55,386 bases of DNA from Nannocystaceae bacterium (lineage in GTDB: Bacteria; Myxococcota_A; Polyangia; Nannocystales; Nannocystaceae). Of the stretch, positions 42,920-52,427 are shown piece after piece (positions within the stretch are counted from its first letter, which is position 1; each line of letters starts with the position of its first letter). The DNA lies in NCBI GenBank assembly GCA_019694555.1, contig JAIBBS010000038.1, positions 1-55,386 on the forward strand. The letters run 5' to 3'. Below the pieces are notes generated by a model. It was not told the DNA's origin. It did no database searches and was given only the letters and a program-made list of their open reading frames with translations. The translations under genes were made by a program, and so were the position numbers.

Positions 42920-44025
42920 GCGCGTGCGCCTCCGAGCAGCGAGTCGATGACGAGTTCGGGGTGAGCGGGGCTGAGATCGTCGGGGACCTGGGGACCAGTG
43001 GTGAGGAACGACAGCGGCAGGCGCGACTGCATGCGCAGTCCCAGCACGCTGCCGATGGCGATGGCCTCGTCGAGCTTCGTGACCAGCAGCGCCGCGGGAT
43101 CGGTGGGGCGGTACAGGTGCGCGACGCGTTCGAGCTCTTCGATGCGCGTGGCCGCGGCCACGCACAGATGCGTGACCACCGGCTCGCCCGCGCGGCCGAG
43201 CCGGCGACCGAGCTCGGCGAAGGCTTCGCCGTGACTGGGCGAGATGCCGGGCGTGTCGACCAGCACCAGCTCGGCGTCGCGGTGCTGCGCCAACGCCTGC
43301 GCGAGGCCCTGGCCCGGCGCCACCGCGATCGGCACGCCCAGCAGCTTGGCGTAGGCGCGCAGCGCCGCGGTCGCGCCGATGCGGCCGTCGTCGAGGCTGA
43401 CCAGCGCGATGCGCTTGCCCTCGCTGAGGTGGGTGAGCGCGGCGAGCTTGGCCACGGTCGTGGTCTTGCCGACGCCGGTCGGGCCCACGAACGCGATCAC
43501 GCGCGCACGGTCGTCGCCCAGACTCGCGGCCGGACCGAGCTCGCGATGCAGCAGCGCGCGCAGCTCCGACTCGGCGTGCGCACGTCCCTCGACGCCGTCG
43601 CCCGAGCCCAGCGCGCGCAGCCAGCCCTCGCACAGATCGCGCGGCACCATCGCCGCGAGCAGGCGTCGGCGCAGCGCCGCGAACGGCACCACGCCGGCGC
43701 GACCCGCTGCGGCCGCGATCGCGGCGCTGGGGTCCTCTTGGATCATCGTCTTGACCGGCGGGGGCGCGCTCTGTCCGACCCGCTGCGCGCGCTTGCCGGG
43801 CAACAGCGCGCGGATGGGGCCCAGATCGGGCGCGCTGCGGGGCGCGGGCGCGGGCCCGCTCTCGCCCGCGGCCGCGGTGACCTCGAAGAAGCTGCCGCCC
43901 AGGAGACCCAGCGCGCGGCCGGGCACGCGGCGGGTCTCGAGGATCACGGCGTCGGGTCCGAGCTCGCGTCGCACCAGCGCCAGCGCCTCGCGCATCTCTC
44001 GGGCTTGGAAGGTTCGGGGTTCCAT
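42916..44025 (-). CDS. flhF: Flagellar SRP-like GTPase FlhF
   Basis: A 369-residue SIMIBI GTPase that places the flagellum at the pole. The N-terminal EPRTFQAREMREALALVRRELG is typical. The NG domain has AFVGPTGVGKTTTVAKLA, ALVSLDDGRIGATAALRAYA, LVDTPG and VTKLDEA. All G motifs are present. With FlhG it suggests one or few polar flagella. It follows flhA by 22 bases. Confidence 0.97.
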   Translation of the reverse strand: MEPRTFQAREMREALALVRRELGPDAVILETRRVPGRALGLLGGSFFEVTAAAGESGPAPAPRSAPDLGPIRALLPGKRAQRVGQSAPPPVKTMIQEDPSAAIAAAAGRAGVVPFAALRRRLLAAMVPRDLCEGWLRALGSGDGVEGRAHAESELRALLHRELGPAASLGDDRARVIAFVGPTGVGKTTTVAKLAALTHLSEGKRIALVSLDDGRIGATAALRAYAKLLGVPIAVAPGQGLAQALAQHRDAELVLVDTPGISPSHGEAFAELGRRLGRAGEPVVTHLCVAAATRIEELERVAHLYRPTDPAALLVTKLDEAIAIGSVLGLRMQSRLPLSFLTTGPQVPDDLSPAHPELVIDSLLGGARA

Positions 44026-44047
44026 GGTGGGCGATCCTCGGGGCGAA

Positions 44048-46096
44048 TCAGGCGGCCAGCTTCACGACTGCGGCGGTGGTGACCTTGGTCTTGGCGTCCA
44101 GCTCGCGCAGGCTCAGCACTGCAAGACCCGGTGCATGTCTGGCCGCCAACGCGGCGACGCTGCGACGCAGCTCCGGCGCGACCACGAGCAGCGGTTCGCC
44201 GCCGCCGCGCGTGGATGCGAGCGCCTGCTCGAGCCCACGCACGATGCGTGGCACGAGCTGGCCCGCGGCGACGGTGTCGAGGGCCCCATTGGGGCCGCGT
44301 CCGCGCAGCGCCGCCTCGACCTCGGGCGCCAACACCAGCGCCTGTACACTGCCGCGCTCGTCGGCGTAGCGGGTGGAGATTTGACGGGCGAGCCGCTCGC
44401 GCACCAGCTCGGTGAGCATGTCGGGGTCCTTCACCGCGGCGGCGTGATCGGCCAGCGCCTCGAGGATGGTCCGCAGGTCGCGGATGCCGATGCCCTCGCG
44501 CAGCAGGTTGCGCAACACCTTGATGACCTCGCCCAAAGGCAGCAGCGTCGGGATGACTTCCTCGACCAGCTTGGCCTGCGTGCGCGAGAGCGCGTCGAAC
44601 AGCTCCTGGGCCTCGGCGCGGCCGAGCAGCTCGGCGGCGTGGTTGCGCAGCAGCTCGGTGAGGTGGGTTGCCGCCACCGTCGCGGGATCGACCACGGTGT
44701 AGCCCAGCAGCTCCGCGCGCTCGCGGTCGGTCGTGCCGATCCACACCGCGGGCATGCCGAACGCCGGCTCCTTGGTGCGCTCGCCCTTGAGCTCGCCGGT
44801 GGCGCCGCCGGGATTGATCGCGAGCAGTCGGCCCGGGCGCAGCGCACCCTCGCCGATGGCGTGACCCGACAGCAGCAGGCGGTATGCGCCCGAGGGCAGC
44901 CGCAGGTTGTCGCGCACGTGCACCGGCGGCACCACCAGGCCCAGCTCGGGCACCAGCTGTCGCCGCACCGAGGCGATGCGCTTGAGCAGATCGCCGCCGC
45001 GGTTGCGATCGACCAGCGGCACCAGGTCGAAGCCGACCTCGAGCACCAGCAGATCGACCTTGAGCAGGTCGTGCAGCGGCACCTCGTCGTCGCCGGGCTT
45101 GCGCGTGGGCTCGGCCTTGGCCGCGGGCTGCTCGAGCCGGCGCTTGGCCCGGCGCGCGAGCGCGAAGCAGCCGACCGACAGCCCCAGAAACGACAGCGTC
45201 GGCATGCCCGGTGCCAGCGCGATGGCGCCCAGGGCCACGCCCGCGACCGTCAGCGGCTCGGGGCGTCCGATCAGCTGCCGCAGCATGGTCGTGCCGAGGT
45301 CCTCGCCGCTGGCGGTGCGCGAGGCGATGAGGCCGGCGGCGGTCGAGGTCAGCAGCGCGGGGATCTGCGACACCAGGCCGTCGCCGACGGTGAGGATGGT
45401 GTAGGTCTTGGCCGCGTCGCCCAGCGACAGCCGCTGCTGCACCACGCCGATGATGATGCCGCCGACGATGTTGATCGCCGTGATGATGAGGCCGGCGATC
45501 GCGTCGCCCTTGACGAACTTGTTGGCGCCGTCCATCGCGCCGTAGAAGTCGGCCTCGTCGGCGATGGCCTGGCGGCGCTTGCGGGCGGTGGCCTCGTCGA
45601 TGTGGCCGTTGGCCAGATCGTTGTCGATGGCCATCTGCTTGCCCGGCATCGCATCCAAGGTGAAGCGCGCCGCGACCTCGGCGATGCGGCCGGCGCCTGC
45701 GGTGATCACCTTGAAGTTGATGACCACCAGGATGATGAACACGATGATGCCGACGACGTAGCTGCCGCCGACCACGAACGCGCCGAAGGCCTTGATCACG
45801 TGGCCGGCGGCGTCGGGGCCCTCGTGGCCGTGCAGGAGGATCAGCCGCGTCGACGCGATGTTGAGCGACAGCCGCAGCATCGTCGTGACCAGCAGCACCG
45901 ACGGGAAGCTGCTGAACTCGACCGGGTCGCCGAAGTTGACCGCGAGCAGGAACACCAGCAGGCCCGCGGTGATGCTGAAGGTCAGCAGCACGTCGAGCAG
46001 CAGCGACGGCAGCGGCAGGATCAGCATCATCACGATGCCGACCAGGCCCAGCGCGACCATGCGGCCGGTGCGGTCGGAGGCGGCGGTCTGGCTCAT
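44048..46096 (-). CDS. flhA: Flagellar export gate protein FlhA
   Basis: A 682-residue inner-membrane protein of the type III export gate. The eight-helix N-terminal half has LILPLPSLLLDVLLTFSI, VLLVTTMLRLSLNIASTRL, the FHIPEP-like region with GDAIAGLIITAINIVGG and AMPGKQMAIDNDLA. The C-terminal cytoplasmic domain carries LLPLGEVIKVLRNLLREGI. The ATG at 46096 overlaps the flhB stop (ATGA). Confidence 0.97.
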   Translation of the reverse strand: MSQTAASDRTGRMVALGLVGIVMMLILPLPSLLLDVLLTFSITAGLLVFLLAVNFGDPVEFSSFPSVLLVTTMLRLSLNIASTRLILLHGHEGPDAAGHVIKAFGAFVVGGSYVVGIIVFIILVVINFKVITAGAGRIAEVAARFTLDAMPGKQMAIDNDLANGHIDEATARKRRQAIADEADFYGAMDGANKFVKGDAIAGLIITAINIVGGIIIGVVQQRLSLGDAAKTYTILTVGDGLVSQIPALLTSTAAGLIASRTASGEDLGTTMLRQLIGRPEPLTVAGVALGAIALAPGMPTLSFLGLSVGCFALARRAKRRLEQPAAKAEPTRKPGDDEVPLHDLLKVDLLVLEVGFDLVPLVDRNRGGDLLKRIASVRRQLVPELGLVVPPVHVRDNLRLPSGAYRLLLSGHAIGEGALRPGRLLAINPGGATGELKGERTKEPAFGMPAVWIGTTDRERAELLGYTVVDPATVAATHLTELLRNHAAELLGRAEAQELFDALSRTQAKLVEEVIPTLLPLGEVIKVLRNLLREGIGIRDLRTILEALADHAAAVKDPDMLTELVRERLARQISTRYADERGSVQALVLAPEVEAALRGRGPNGALDTVAAGQLVPRIVRGLEQALASTRGGGEPLLVVAPELRRSVAALAARHAPGLAVLSLRELDAKTKVTTAAVVKLAA

Positions 46097-47163
46097 GCGG
46101 CCCTCCGCCAGCGACCCATGCGCCACACGTACGCGAGCACGCGCGCGACCGCCTCGTACAGCTCGGCCGGGATCTCGCGACCGACCCGCGCGGTGGCATG
46201 GATCGCGCGCGCGACCGGCGGGTTCGACACGATCGGCACCTGGTGCTTGCGCGCGACCTCGCGGATCTTCGCGGCCATGTGGTCGACGCCCTTGGCGACC
46301 AGCCGCGGCGCGCCACCGCTGGCGCCGTCGTAGTGCAGCGCGACCGCGTAGTGCGTGGGGTTGACCACGACCACGCTGGCCTTGCGCACGGCCGCGAGCA
46401 TGCGGTTGCGGCCGATGGTGCGCATGCGGGCGCGCATGCGCTGCTTGACCTGCGGATCACCCTCTTGCTGCTTGTGCTCGTCCTTGACCTCCTGCTTGGT
46501 CATGCGCATCTCGGACTGCAGTCGCCGCGCGGTGATGAGGTAGTCGGCGGCCGCGAGCACGCCGGTGGCCAGCAGCGCCGCGGTGGTCACCCGCGACAGC
46601 AGCGCGCCGAGCTTCGACAGCGCCGCGACCGCATCGAGCTGCGCCAGCGCCGGCAGGCGCTCGAGCTCGTCGTCGAGCACCCACGCGAGCACGGCGGCGA
46701 TGGCCGCGGCCTTGGCCAGCGTCGTCAGCAGCGACAGCAGGCCGTCGACGCCGCCGAAGACGCGGCGCAGGCCCGCGAGCGGATTGAGGCGATCGAGGCG
46801 GAAACCCAGCAGCTTGCCCGACCACAACCCGCCGGTCTGCGCGACGCCGATGGCGACCGCGCACGCCGCCATGATCGCGCCGCCGCCGAGCGCGACCATG
46901 GCCACCGTGGTGCCGGCCTCGCCGATCGCGGCGAACATCGCATCGCGGCCGTGGCCGGGCACGTCGGCGATGCGGCGCAGCGTCGTCTGCGTGTGCGTGA
47001 GCGCGCCGCGGGCGAGCTCGCCGCCCAGGCCGCTGATCAGGCCGAAGCCCACCGCCGCGAGCACGACCGCGCTGACGTCGCGGCTCTGCGCGACCTTGCC
47101 CTCGTCGCGAAACTCCTTGCGGCGCTTCGCGGTGGGATCTTCGGTGCGGTCCTGGTCGCTCAT
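46093..47163 (-). CDS. flhB: Flagellar export switch protein FlhB
   Basis: A 356-residue export-gate protein. Start MSDQDRTEDPTAKRRKEFRDEG, trimmed here, leads to four membrane helices and the cytoplasmic domain with VVVNPTHYAVAL, whose NPTH is the self-cleavage site that switches export from hook to filament proteins. EVKDEHKQQEGDPQVKQRMR is also conserved. A 153-base gap upstream of it (47164-47316) shows no gene and could hold a promoter. Confidence 0.97.
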   Translation of the reverse strand: MSDQDRTEDPTAKRRKEFRDEGKVAQSRDVSAVVLAAVGFGLISGLGGELARGALTHTQTTLRRIADVPGHGRDAMFAAIGEAGTTVAMVALGGGAIMAACAVAIGVAQTGGLWSGKLLGFRLDRLNPLAGLRRVFGGVDGLLSLLTTLAKAAAIAAVLAWVLDDELERLPALAQLDAVAALSKLGALLSRVTTAALLATGVLAAADYLITARRLQSEMRMTKQEVKDEHKQQEGDPQVKQRMRARMRTIGRNRMLAAVRKASVVVVNPTHYAVALHYDGASGGAPRLVAKGVDHMAAKIREVARKHQVPIVSNPPVARAIHATARVGREIPAELYEAVARVLAYVWRMGRWRRAA

Positions 47164-47316
47164 CGCAGGTGACAGTGGACCGACGCTCGCGCGCGGGCGC
47201 GGGGCCGGTGCTGCCCATCGGTGCAACACTCGGACCGTCGCGAGCGCAGCGCGGGCGCGGCGGACGGCGGCCGGCCGCGGGCCACGTCCTCGCCGCGTAC
47301 GAGCGCTGCCGGGCGC

Positions 47317-48105
47317 TCAGCCCTGCAGCGTCTCGATCACGCGGTCGAGCCGCACCAGCACCAGCTGCAGCTGCAGCGCGACGCTGTGGGCGAGCTGCGG
47401 CAGCGAGGCCTGCAGCGCGTTGAGCCCGGCGATCAAGGCGATGCCGAAGGCCAGCGCGAAGATCTGCAGCCGTGGCACGAAGCGGGCCAGCACCGCCAGC
47501 GCCAGCTTCACCGTCAGCACCGTCGCGAGCACCGGCAGCGCCAGGTGCAGCGCGCCGACCAGCGCGTCGCCGAACTGCTCCGACACCGCCGCGACGGTGT
47601 CGCCATCGAAGTGACTGCCGCCCAGCGGCACCGCGCGCACGCTGTGGCCCAGGCCGTACAGCAGCGCGCGATCGAGCTGCAGCGCGAACAGCAGCTGGAT
47701 GCCCAGGTGGCCCAGCAGCGACGCGGTCGAGGTCGAGGCGCCGGGGTTCATCGGGTCGGCCACGGCCGAGAACGACAGCCCGATCTCGACGCCGATGATC
47801 TCGCCGGCGATGCGCACGCCGGCCAGCGTCACCTGCACGACGAAGCCCAGCACATAACCCACGCCGACCTCGCCGGCGATCGCGATCGCCAGCGAGACCG
47901 GGTCGGCGCCGGGCAGCACCGGCGGTGCCGCGATGCCGACCAGCGCGATCGACAGGCCCACCGCCACGAGCACCTGGACCATGCGCGGCACGGCCTTGCC
48001 CGAGGTGCTCGGCAGCGCCGCCAGCAGCCCGCCGGCGCGTGCCATCGCGAGCAGCACCAGCACCACCCACGGCTCGAGCAGCGGCAGCAGCGATGCGAGC
48101 TCCAT
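47317..48105 (-). CDS. fliR: Flagellar export gate protein FliR
   Basis: A 262-residue polytopic inner-membrane protein. It has six hydrophobic segments (WVVLVLLAMARAGGLLAALP, VLVAVGLSIALVGIA, GVGYVLGFVVQVTLAGVRIA) and the conserved GEIIGVEIGLSFSAVADPMN (split). It forms the export-gate core with FliP and FliQ, coded just before. It is followed by a rare wider gap in this operon. Confidence 0.95.
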   Translation of the reverse strand: MELASLLPLLEPWVVLVLLAMARAGGLLAALPSTSGKAVPRMVQVLVAVGLSIALVGIAAPPVLPGADPVSLAIAIAGEVGVGYVLGFVVQVTLAGVRIAGEIIGVEIGLSFSAVADPMNPGASTSTASLLGHLGIQLLFALQLDRALLYGLGHSVRAVPLGGSHFDGDTVAAVSEQFGDALVGALHLALPVLATVLTVKLALAVLARFVPRLQIFALAFGIALIAGLNALQASLPQLAHSVALQLQLVLVRLDRVIETLQG

Positions 48106-48112
48106 CGGGATC

Positions 48113-48382
48113 TCAGGGGTGGATCTGGGCGATCGCGCCGAGCATGTCGCGGCCGAAGGTGGTCAAGCGCTCGAGCAGCCAGCCGCCCATCGCGACCAGT
48201 GCGCCGCCGAGCGCCAGCAGCTTGGGCACGAAGCCGATCGACGGCTCCGACAGCTGCGTGGCGGCCTGGACCAGGCCCATGACCAGGCCGACCGACAGAC
48301 CGATGGCGAGCAGCGGGCCCGAGACCTCGAGCGCGAGCCACATCGCCCGCATCATCACGTCGAGCACGGCTTCGGGCGTCAT
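48113..48382 (-). CDS. fliQ: Flagellar export gate protein FliQ
   Basis: An 89-residue two-helix membrane protein: MTPEAVLDVMMRAMWLALEV, then GLSVGLVMGLVQAATQLSEPS and KLLALGGALVAMGGWLLERL. The TQ-x-x-E motif after helix one is typical. The ATG overlaps the fliP stop, and the fliR ATG follows after 7 bases. Part of the FliPQR gate. Confidence 0.95.
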   Translation of the reverse strand: MTPEAVLDVMMRAMWLALEVSGPLLAIGLSVGLVMGLVQAATQLSEPSIGFVPKLLALGGALVAMGGWLLERLTTFGRDMLGAIAQIHP

Positions 48383-49266
48383 GTCATCAGACTCCGGGCC
48401 AAAGAGGCGATCACCAGGCCCCAGCCATCGGCGAGCACGAACACCAGCACCTTGAGCGGTAGCGTCACCAGTGCCGGGGGCAGCATGACCATGCCCATGG
48501 CCATGAGCACGCTCGAGACCACGAGGTCGATCACGAGAAACGGCACCAGGATGAGAAAGCCCATGGTGAAGGCGGTGCGCACCTCGGACAGCGTGTAGGC
48601 CGGCACCAGCACCGTCAGCGACACGTCGGCGGCGGTCTGCGGCGCGGGCCGCTGCGCGATGTCGTGCAGCAGCCGCAGATCGTCGGCGTTGGTGTGCCGC
48701 AGCATGAACGCCTTCATCGGGCCGCTGGCGCGCTGCAGCGCCTCGCTCGCGCCGATCTCGTCGCGCTGCAGCGGTGCGACCGCGCTCTCGTGGACCTCGG
48801 CGAACACCGGCGCCATCACGAACATGGTCAGGAACAGCGCCATGCCGGTGAGCACCTGGTTGGGCGGCGCACCCGGCAGGCCCAGCGCCTGCCGCAGGAA
48901 CGAGAACACGATGATGATGCGCGTGAAGCACGTCATCGACAGTGCGATCGCCGGCAGCAGCGACAGCACGGTCATGAACAGGAAGATCTTGAGCGCGGTC
49001 TGGGCGCCCGATGCCGGCGGCTGATCCTTGGGCATCGTCGCCGCGAGCGTGTCGTCGATGATGGTGTCCAGCGCGGGGCCGCCGGCCGCCGCCGCCGTGG
49101 CCGGGTCCGCCGCGGTCGGCGGCGCGATCACCGGTGCGGGCGCGGGCTCGGCCGGCGCGGCGCGGACGTCGGTGCCGAGCACGAGCGCGAACGCGGCGAG
49201 CAGCGCTGCCAGCAGCAGGCGCCACGTCGCGCTGCGGCGCGACGCCCGGTGGCCTCGCGCGATCAC
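48379..49266 (-). CDS. fliP: Flagellar export gate protein FliP
   Basis: A 295-residue protein with a cleavable signal peptide and an Ala/Pro linker. The core ALKIFLFMTVLSLLPAIALS and MTCFTRIIIVFSFLRQALG with PPNQVLTGMALFLTMFVM are near consensus, as is LVPAYTLSEVRTAFTMGFLI. The start is a GTG overlapping the fliO stop (GTGA). It forms the FliPQR gate. Confidence 0.97.
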   Translation of the reverse strand: MIARGHRASRRSATWRLLLAALLAAFALVLGTDVRAAPAEPAPAPVIAPPTAADPATAAAAGGPALDTIIDDTLAATMPKDQPPASGAQTALKIFLFMTVLSLLPAIALSMTCFTRIIIVFSFLRQALGLPGAPPNQVLTGMALFLTMFVMAPVFAEVHESAVAPLQRDEIGASEALQRASGPMKAFMLRHTNADDLRLLHDIAQRPAPQTAADVSLTVLVPAYTLSEVRTAFTMGFLILVPFLVIDLVVSSVLMAMGMVMLPPALVTLPLKVLVFVLADGWGLVIASLARSLMT

Positions 49267-50471
49267 GCCGCGTCCTTGCGCGCGGCCCAGCGCGGATCGC
49301 TGGCGAGCAGGTCGAGGTGGGGCGGCAGCGCGGGCTCGTCGTTGCGGCCCGCGATCTCGTCGCCCAGCGCGGCGCGCAGGCGCTGCTTGAACGCGGCGAC
49401 CTTGCCCGGTGCGGCCGCGTCGGGGCGCGCCGCGGCGGGGCTCGGCGTGGCGGCCGTGATCGCAGCGTTCACGATCGCAGCGTTCGCGGTCGCAGCGGTC
49501 GCGGGCGCGGTCGCGGCGCTGAGATCGGCGATGAGCTCGATTCGGTGCTCGGTCGCACCGACCAGCAGCGCGCGGCCGCCGGCCGACAGCCACAGCACCT
49601 GCTGCTTGGGACCGATCGCGACCTTGGCGATGATCTGCAGCGCCGCGGGTGGCCCGGCCTGCGGTCGACGGCGACGCCACCACAGCAGACCCATGCCCGA
49701 GAACGCGAGCAGGGCGGTGGCCAGCCACGCGAGCCCGATCTGCGGCGCGGTGCGCTGCAGCGGCAGGGGATTGTCGGCGGTGGACGAGGCCGCGGCCCAG
49801 CGCGGCGTGTCGTCGCCGGCCGCAGCGCCCTCGTCGCGCGGCGTCGCGGTCGCGACCGGCGGCGCCGACGCGGCGGCCTCGACCGCGGGCGGCGGCGCCG
49901 ACACGGTCGCCGCGGCGGGCGAGGCCGGCGGCGCGGCCACGGCGGCCGCGACCGGTGCCGGCGCCACGGGACCGTCGGCGATGCGCGCGAGCGCGGCGCT
50001 GCGATCGAGCGTGTTCGCGGCGGTGGTCGCGGCCGGCGGCGCGACCGTGGTCGGCGCGGCGGCGGGCGGACGATCGTCGATGCGCAGATCGAGCCCGCCC
50101 GGCACCGCGATCGCGTGCAGGTGCTTGACCAAGGTGCCGCGGGAGTTCTTGCGCTGGACCACGCGCACGGCCACGCGCTCGCCCGCGCGACCGACCTGCA
50201 CGAAGTCGAGGCGGTGACGGTCCAGCGGGCGCAACCGCTGGGCCGCGACGTCGCCGGCGGGCACGAACAGCAGCGCGCCGTGGCGCGAGGTCACGACCTG
50301 GTCGTGGCGCGCGCCCTCGGGCAGGCCGCGCACGCGCACGGTCACGCCGTCGTGATCCTCGGCCAGCGACACGTTGATCTCGCCGGCCTGTGCGAGCGCG
50401 GGGGCGGTCAGCACCGCGGCGCCCAGCGCCGCGGCTGCGATCGTGCGGGGGAGGAGGTCACGCTGCGTCAC
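49263..50471 (-). CDS. fliO: FliO-like protein with a large AMIN-like periplasmic domain
   Basis: A 402-residue protein, three to four times longer than usual FliO. A signal peptide (1-29) is followed by a beta-rich region (30-135; INVSLAEDHDGVTVRVRG, LDFVQVGRAGERVAVRVVQR) resembling an AMIN domain, an Ala/Pro linker, then one membrane helix (246-265) and a FliO-type cytoplasmic domain (AKVAIGPKQQVLWLSAGGRA, LLVGATEHRIELI). FliO helps FliP assemble. The start is GTG; the frame overlaps fliN by 14 bases. Confidence 0.85.
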   Translation of the reverse strand: MTQRDLLPRTIAAAALGAAVLTAPALAQAGEINVSLAEDHDGVTVRVRGLPEGARHDQVVTSRHGALLFVPAGDVAAQRLRPLDRHRLDFVQVGRAGERVAVRVVQRKNSRGTLVKHLHAIAVPGGLDLRIDDRPPAAAPTTVAPPAATTAANTLDRSAALARIADGPVAPAPVAAAVAAPPASPAAATVSAPPPAVEAAASAPPVATATPRDEGAAAGDDTPRWAAASSTADNPLPLQRTAPQIGLAWLATALLAFSGMGLLWWRRRRPQAGPPAALQIIAKVAIGPKQQVLWLSAGGRALLVGATEHRIELIADLSAATAPATAATANAAIVNAAITAATPSPAAARPDAAAPGKVAAFKQRLRAALGDEIAGRNDEPALPPHLDLLASDPRWAARKDAA

Positions 50472-50769
50472 TGGTCACCTGCGCCTTCTTCGTGGTGGGC
50501 TCGTTGGCGGCGCCACCTGCGTTGTCGCTCACCACCTCGGTGATGCGGATGCCGTACTTCTCGCCGACCACGACGGCCTCGCCGCGCGCGACCAGCTTGC
50601 CGTTGACGAGCAGATCGAGGCTCTCGCCCGCGGCCTTGCCCAGCTCGACGACCGCGCCGGGCCCGAGCTGGATGAGCTCGCCGATCGGCACGGTGCGACG
50701 GCCGAGCTCGACCGTGACCTGCACGGGGACATCGAGAACGAGCGAGAGATCGTCGAAGGGACTGCTCAT
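50458..50769 (-). CDS. fliN: Flagellar switch protein FliN
   Basis: A 103-residue C-ring protein of the SpoA fold. LVLDVPVQVTVELGRRTVPI and ELIQLGPGAVVELGKAAGE and LVNGKLVARGEAVVVGEKYGIR are close to FliN consensus. It is without the N-terminal extension of FliY. The ATG overlaps the fliM stop (ATGA). C-ring partner FliG is not in the window. Confidence 0.97.
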   Translation of the reverse strand: MSSPFDDLSLVLDVPVQVTVELGRRTVPIGELIQLGPGAVVELGKAAGESLDLLVNGKLVARGEAVVVGEKYGIRITEVVSDNAGGAANEPTTKKAQVTSDAA

Positions 50770-51716
50770 GGTTGCTTCCGGGTCAGCTCGACGGCGACCA
50801 TGCCGTCCTGGGCCACGGGCGTGCCCTCGAACTTGGGCACGCCCTCGATCTCGACCGTCAAAGGTTCGCTACGACCCTGATCGAGTGCGAGAACCATGCC
50901 GGGCTGCAGCCGCAGCAACTGCCGCAGCGGCATGGCCGCACGGCCCAGCACCACCGACAGCGTCACGCGAACGTCGGCGACCAGGTGCGGCATCGCGGCC
51001 GCGCCCAGGGCGTCGATGGTCGGTGCACCGATGCGCGCGCGCAGCGGCTCGAGCACGCCGGCCGGCAACGACAGCGAGAAGCTGGCCAGCTGCTGGCCCA
51101 GCTCGAGCGTGAACGGTACGTGCAGCGCGGTGGTGTCGGGCGTGAAGCCGGGCACGAGATCGAGGCGGCTCTCGACCGAGTGCACCTCGAAGCGGAAGTA
51201 GCCCGGCGGCTCGAGCGTGGCGTCGAGCGCCTCGAACAGCGGCGCGAGCGCGCGCAGCAGCATGCGCCGCTCGAGCGAGGTCGGGCTGCGGCCCGAGGGC
51301 GTCTTGGGCGGGCCGCCGCCGCCGCCGAACATGCGCTCGATGACGCTGAAGGTCAGCACCGGATCGAGCGCCAGCACTGCGAACGCGCTGCCGCCATCGC
51401 CGGTGGTGACGCGCAGCGCGATGATGCACGCCGCGCGCTGGGCCACCGCGACCATGCCGCGCCCGCTGACGATCTCGGCCGCCTCCTCGCGGATCTCGAC
51501 CTTGGTGCGCAGCACCGAGGCGAAGATGCGGCGCAGGCTCTCGGCCAGCCGCGCGAAGCCGATCTGCAGCGTCGGCAGCATCGTGCGCAGGTGGCGATCG
51601 TCGGCCAGCAGGTCGATGCCGATCGGCTCCATCCGCGCACGCGCGCGCGGGCTGTTGCCCGCGAGCAGCGTCTCGATCTCTTCGCGACTGAGGACGGGTT
51701 CGAGGCGTTGCATCAC
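50766..51716 (-). CDS. fliM: Flagellar switch protein FliM
   Basis: A 316-residue C-ring protein. N-terminal VLSREEIETLLAGN is a variant of the CheY-binding helix region. The middle CheC-like domain has LPTLQIGFARLAESLRR, LDPVLTFSVIERMFGGGG and TSLERRMLLRALAPLFEAL, and the C-terminal SpoA domain has VRVTLSVVLGRAAMPLRQL. It is translationally coupled to fliL before and fliN after. Confidence 0.97.
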   Translation of the reverse strand: MMQRLEPVLSREEIETLLAGNSPRARARMEPIGIDLLADDRHLRTMLPTLQIGFARLAESLRRIFASVLRTKVEIREEAAEIVSGRGMVAVAQRAACIIALRVTTGDGGSAFAVLALDPVLTFSVIERMFGGGGGPPKTPSGRSPTSLERRMLLRALAPLFEALDATLEPPGYFRFEVHSVESRLDLVPGFTPDTTALHVPFTLELGQQLASFSLSLPAGVLEPLRARIGAPTIDALGAAAMPHLVADVRVTLSVVLGRAAMPLRQLLRLQPGMVLALDQGRSEPLTVEIEGVPKFEGTPVAQDGMVAVELTRKQP

Positions 51717-52210
51717 TGCACGATGAACTCGGTGAGGAAGATCTCGGTGCCGGCGTCGGGGCCGAGCAGCTCGTTGAAGCGCTTGAGCAAGCGCCGCTTG
51801 ACCGCGACCTTGTTCTTCGCGCCCATGGTCTGGCGGAAGTTGAGCTCGGACAGCTCGCGGATGAACTGGTCCTTGATCACGGGCTTGAGCCGATCGACCT
51901 CGCCCTGGACCTTCTCGTCGCTGAGCGAGATCGCGATCACGGCCTTGAGGTAGCGCGTGCCCTCGGGCTCGTTGAGGTTGACGATGATCGGCGGGAACTC
52001 GGTGATCGGTCCCTTGCCGACCGCGACCTTGGCCTCGCCTTCGCCGTGCTTGGCGTCGCCGCCCTCGCCGTGGCCGGCGGCGGGGGCCGAGCCGCCCTTG
52101 AGCACGAAGAAGGCCGCACCGCCGCCACCGGCGACGACCACCAGCGCGATGACGATCAGCAGGATGGGTTTCTTGCCCTTCTTGGGGGCCTCGGCTGCGG
52201 CTTCGGACAT
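51713..52210 (-). CDS. fliL: Flagellar basal body protein FliL
   Basis: A 165-residue inner-membrane protein with one helix (ILLIVIALVVVAGGGGAAFF, residues 18-37) and a periplasmic domain: FPPIIVNLNEPEGTRYLK, VIAISLSDEKVQGEVDRL, IRELSELNF and FTEFIVQ-like end FLTEFIVQ. FliL supports stator function. The ATG at 52210 is preferred over upstream in-frame ATGs that would add Arg-rich sequence. It overlaps fliM (ATGA). Confidence 0.93.
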   Translation of the reverse strand: MSEAAAEAPKKGKKPILLIVIALVVVAGGGGAAFFVLKGGSAPAAGHGEGGDAKHGEGEAKVAVGKGPITEFPPIIVNLNEPEGTRYLKAVIAISLSDEKVQGEVDRLKPVIKDQFIRELSELNFRQTMGAKNKVAVKRRLLKRFNELLGPDAGTEIFLTEFIVQ

Positions 52211-52427
52211 GGCGGCGACGCGCGCACGACGACGCGCGCTCGCTCGTCGCTGCTGCATCGCGCGTGCCGCCGCACTCGCCCGAGCGGCCCGGGACCCGAC
52301 GCGGTCCCCGGCGGCGCGCCGCTGGCCCGATCGCGGCCGCAGTCGCGTGCGGCTGCGGCCCGAACGCGCACGGCGGCGCACCCGAGACCGGGCCGCCGCC
52401 GCGCAGCAGGAGCGAGTCGGGCGCGGA
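52211..52427 (-). other. Gap between flgE and fliL
   Basis: A 217-base space with no gene seen. It includes an imperfect hairpin (52289-52311; stem 5+3 bp with one bulged base). It may hold a promoter for the fliL-M-N-O-P-Q-R genes, but no clear box was found. Confidence 0.4.
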
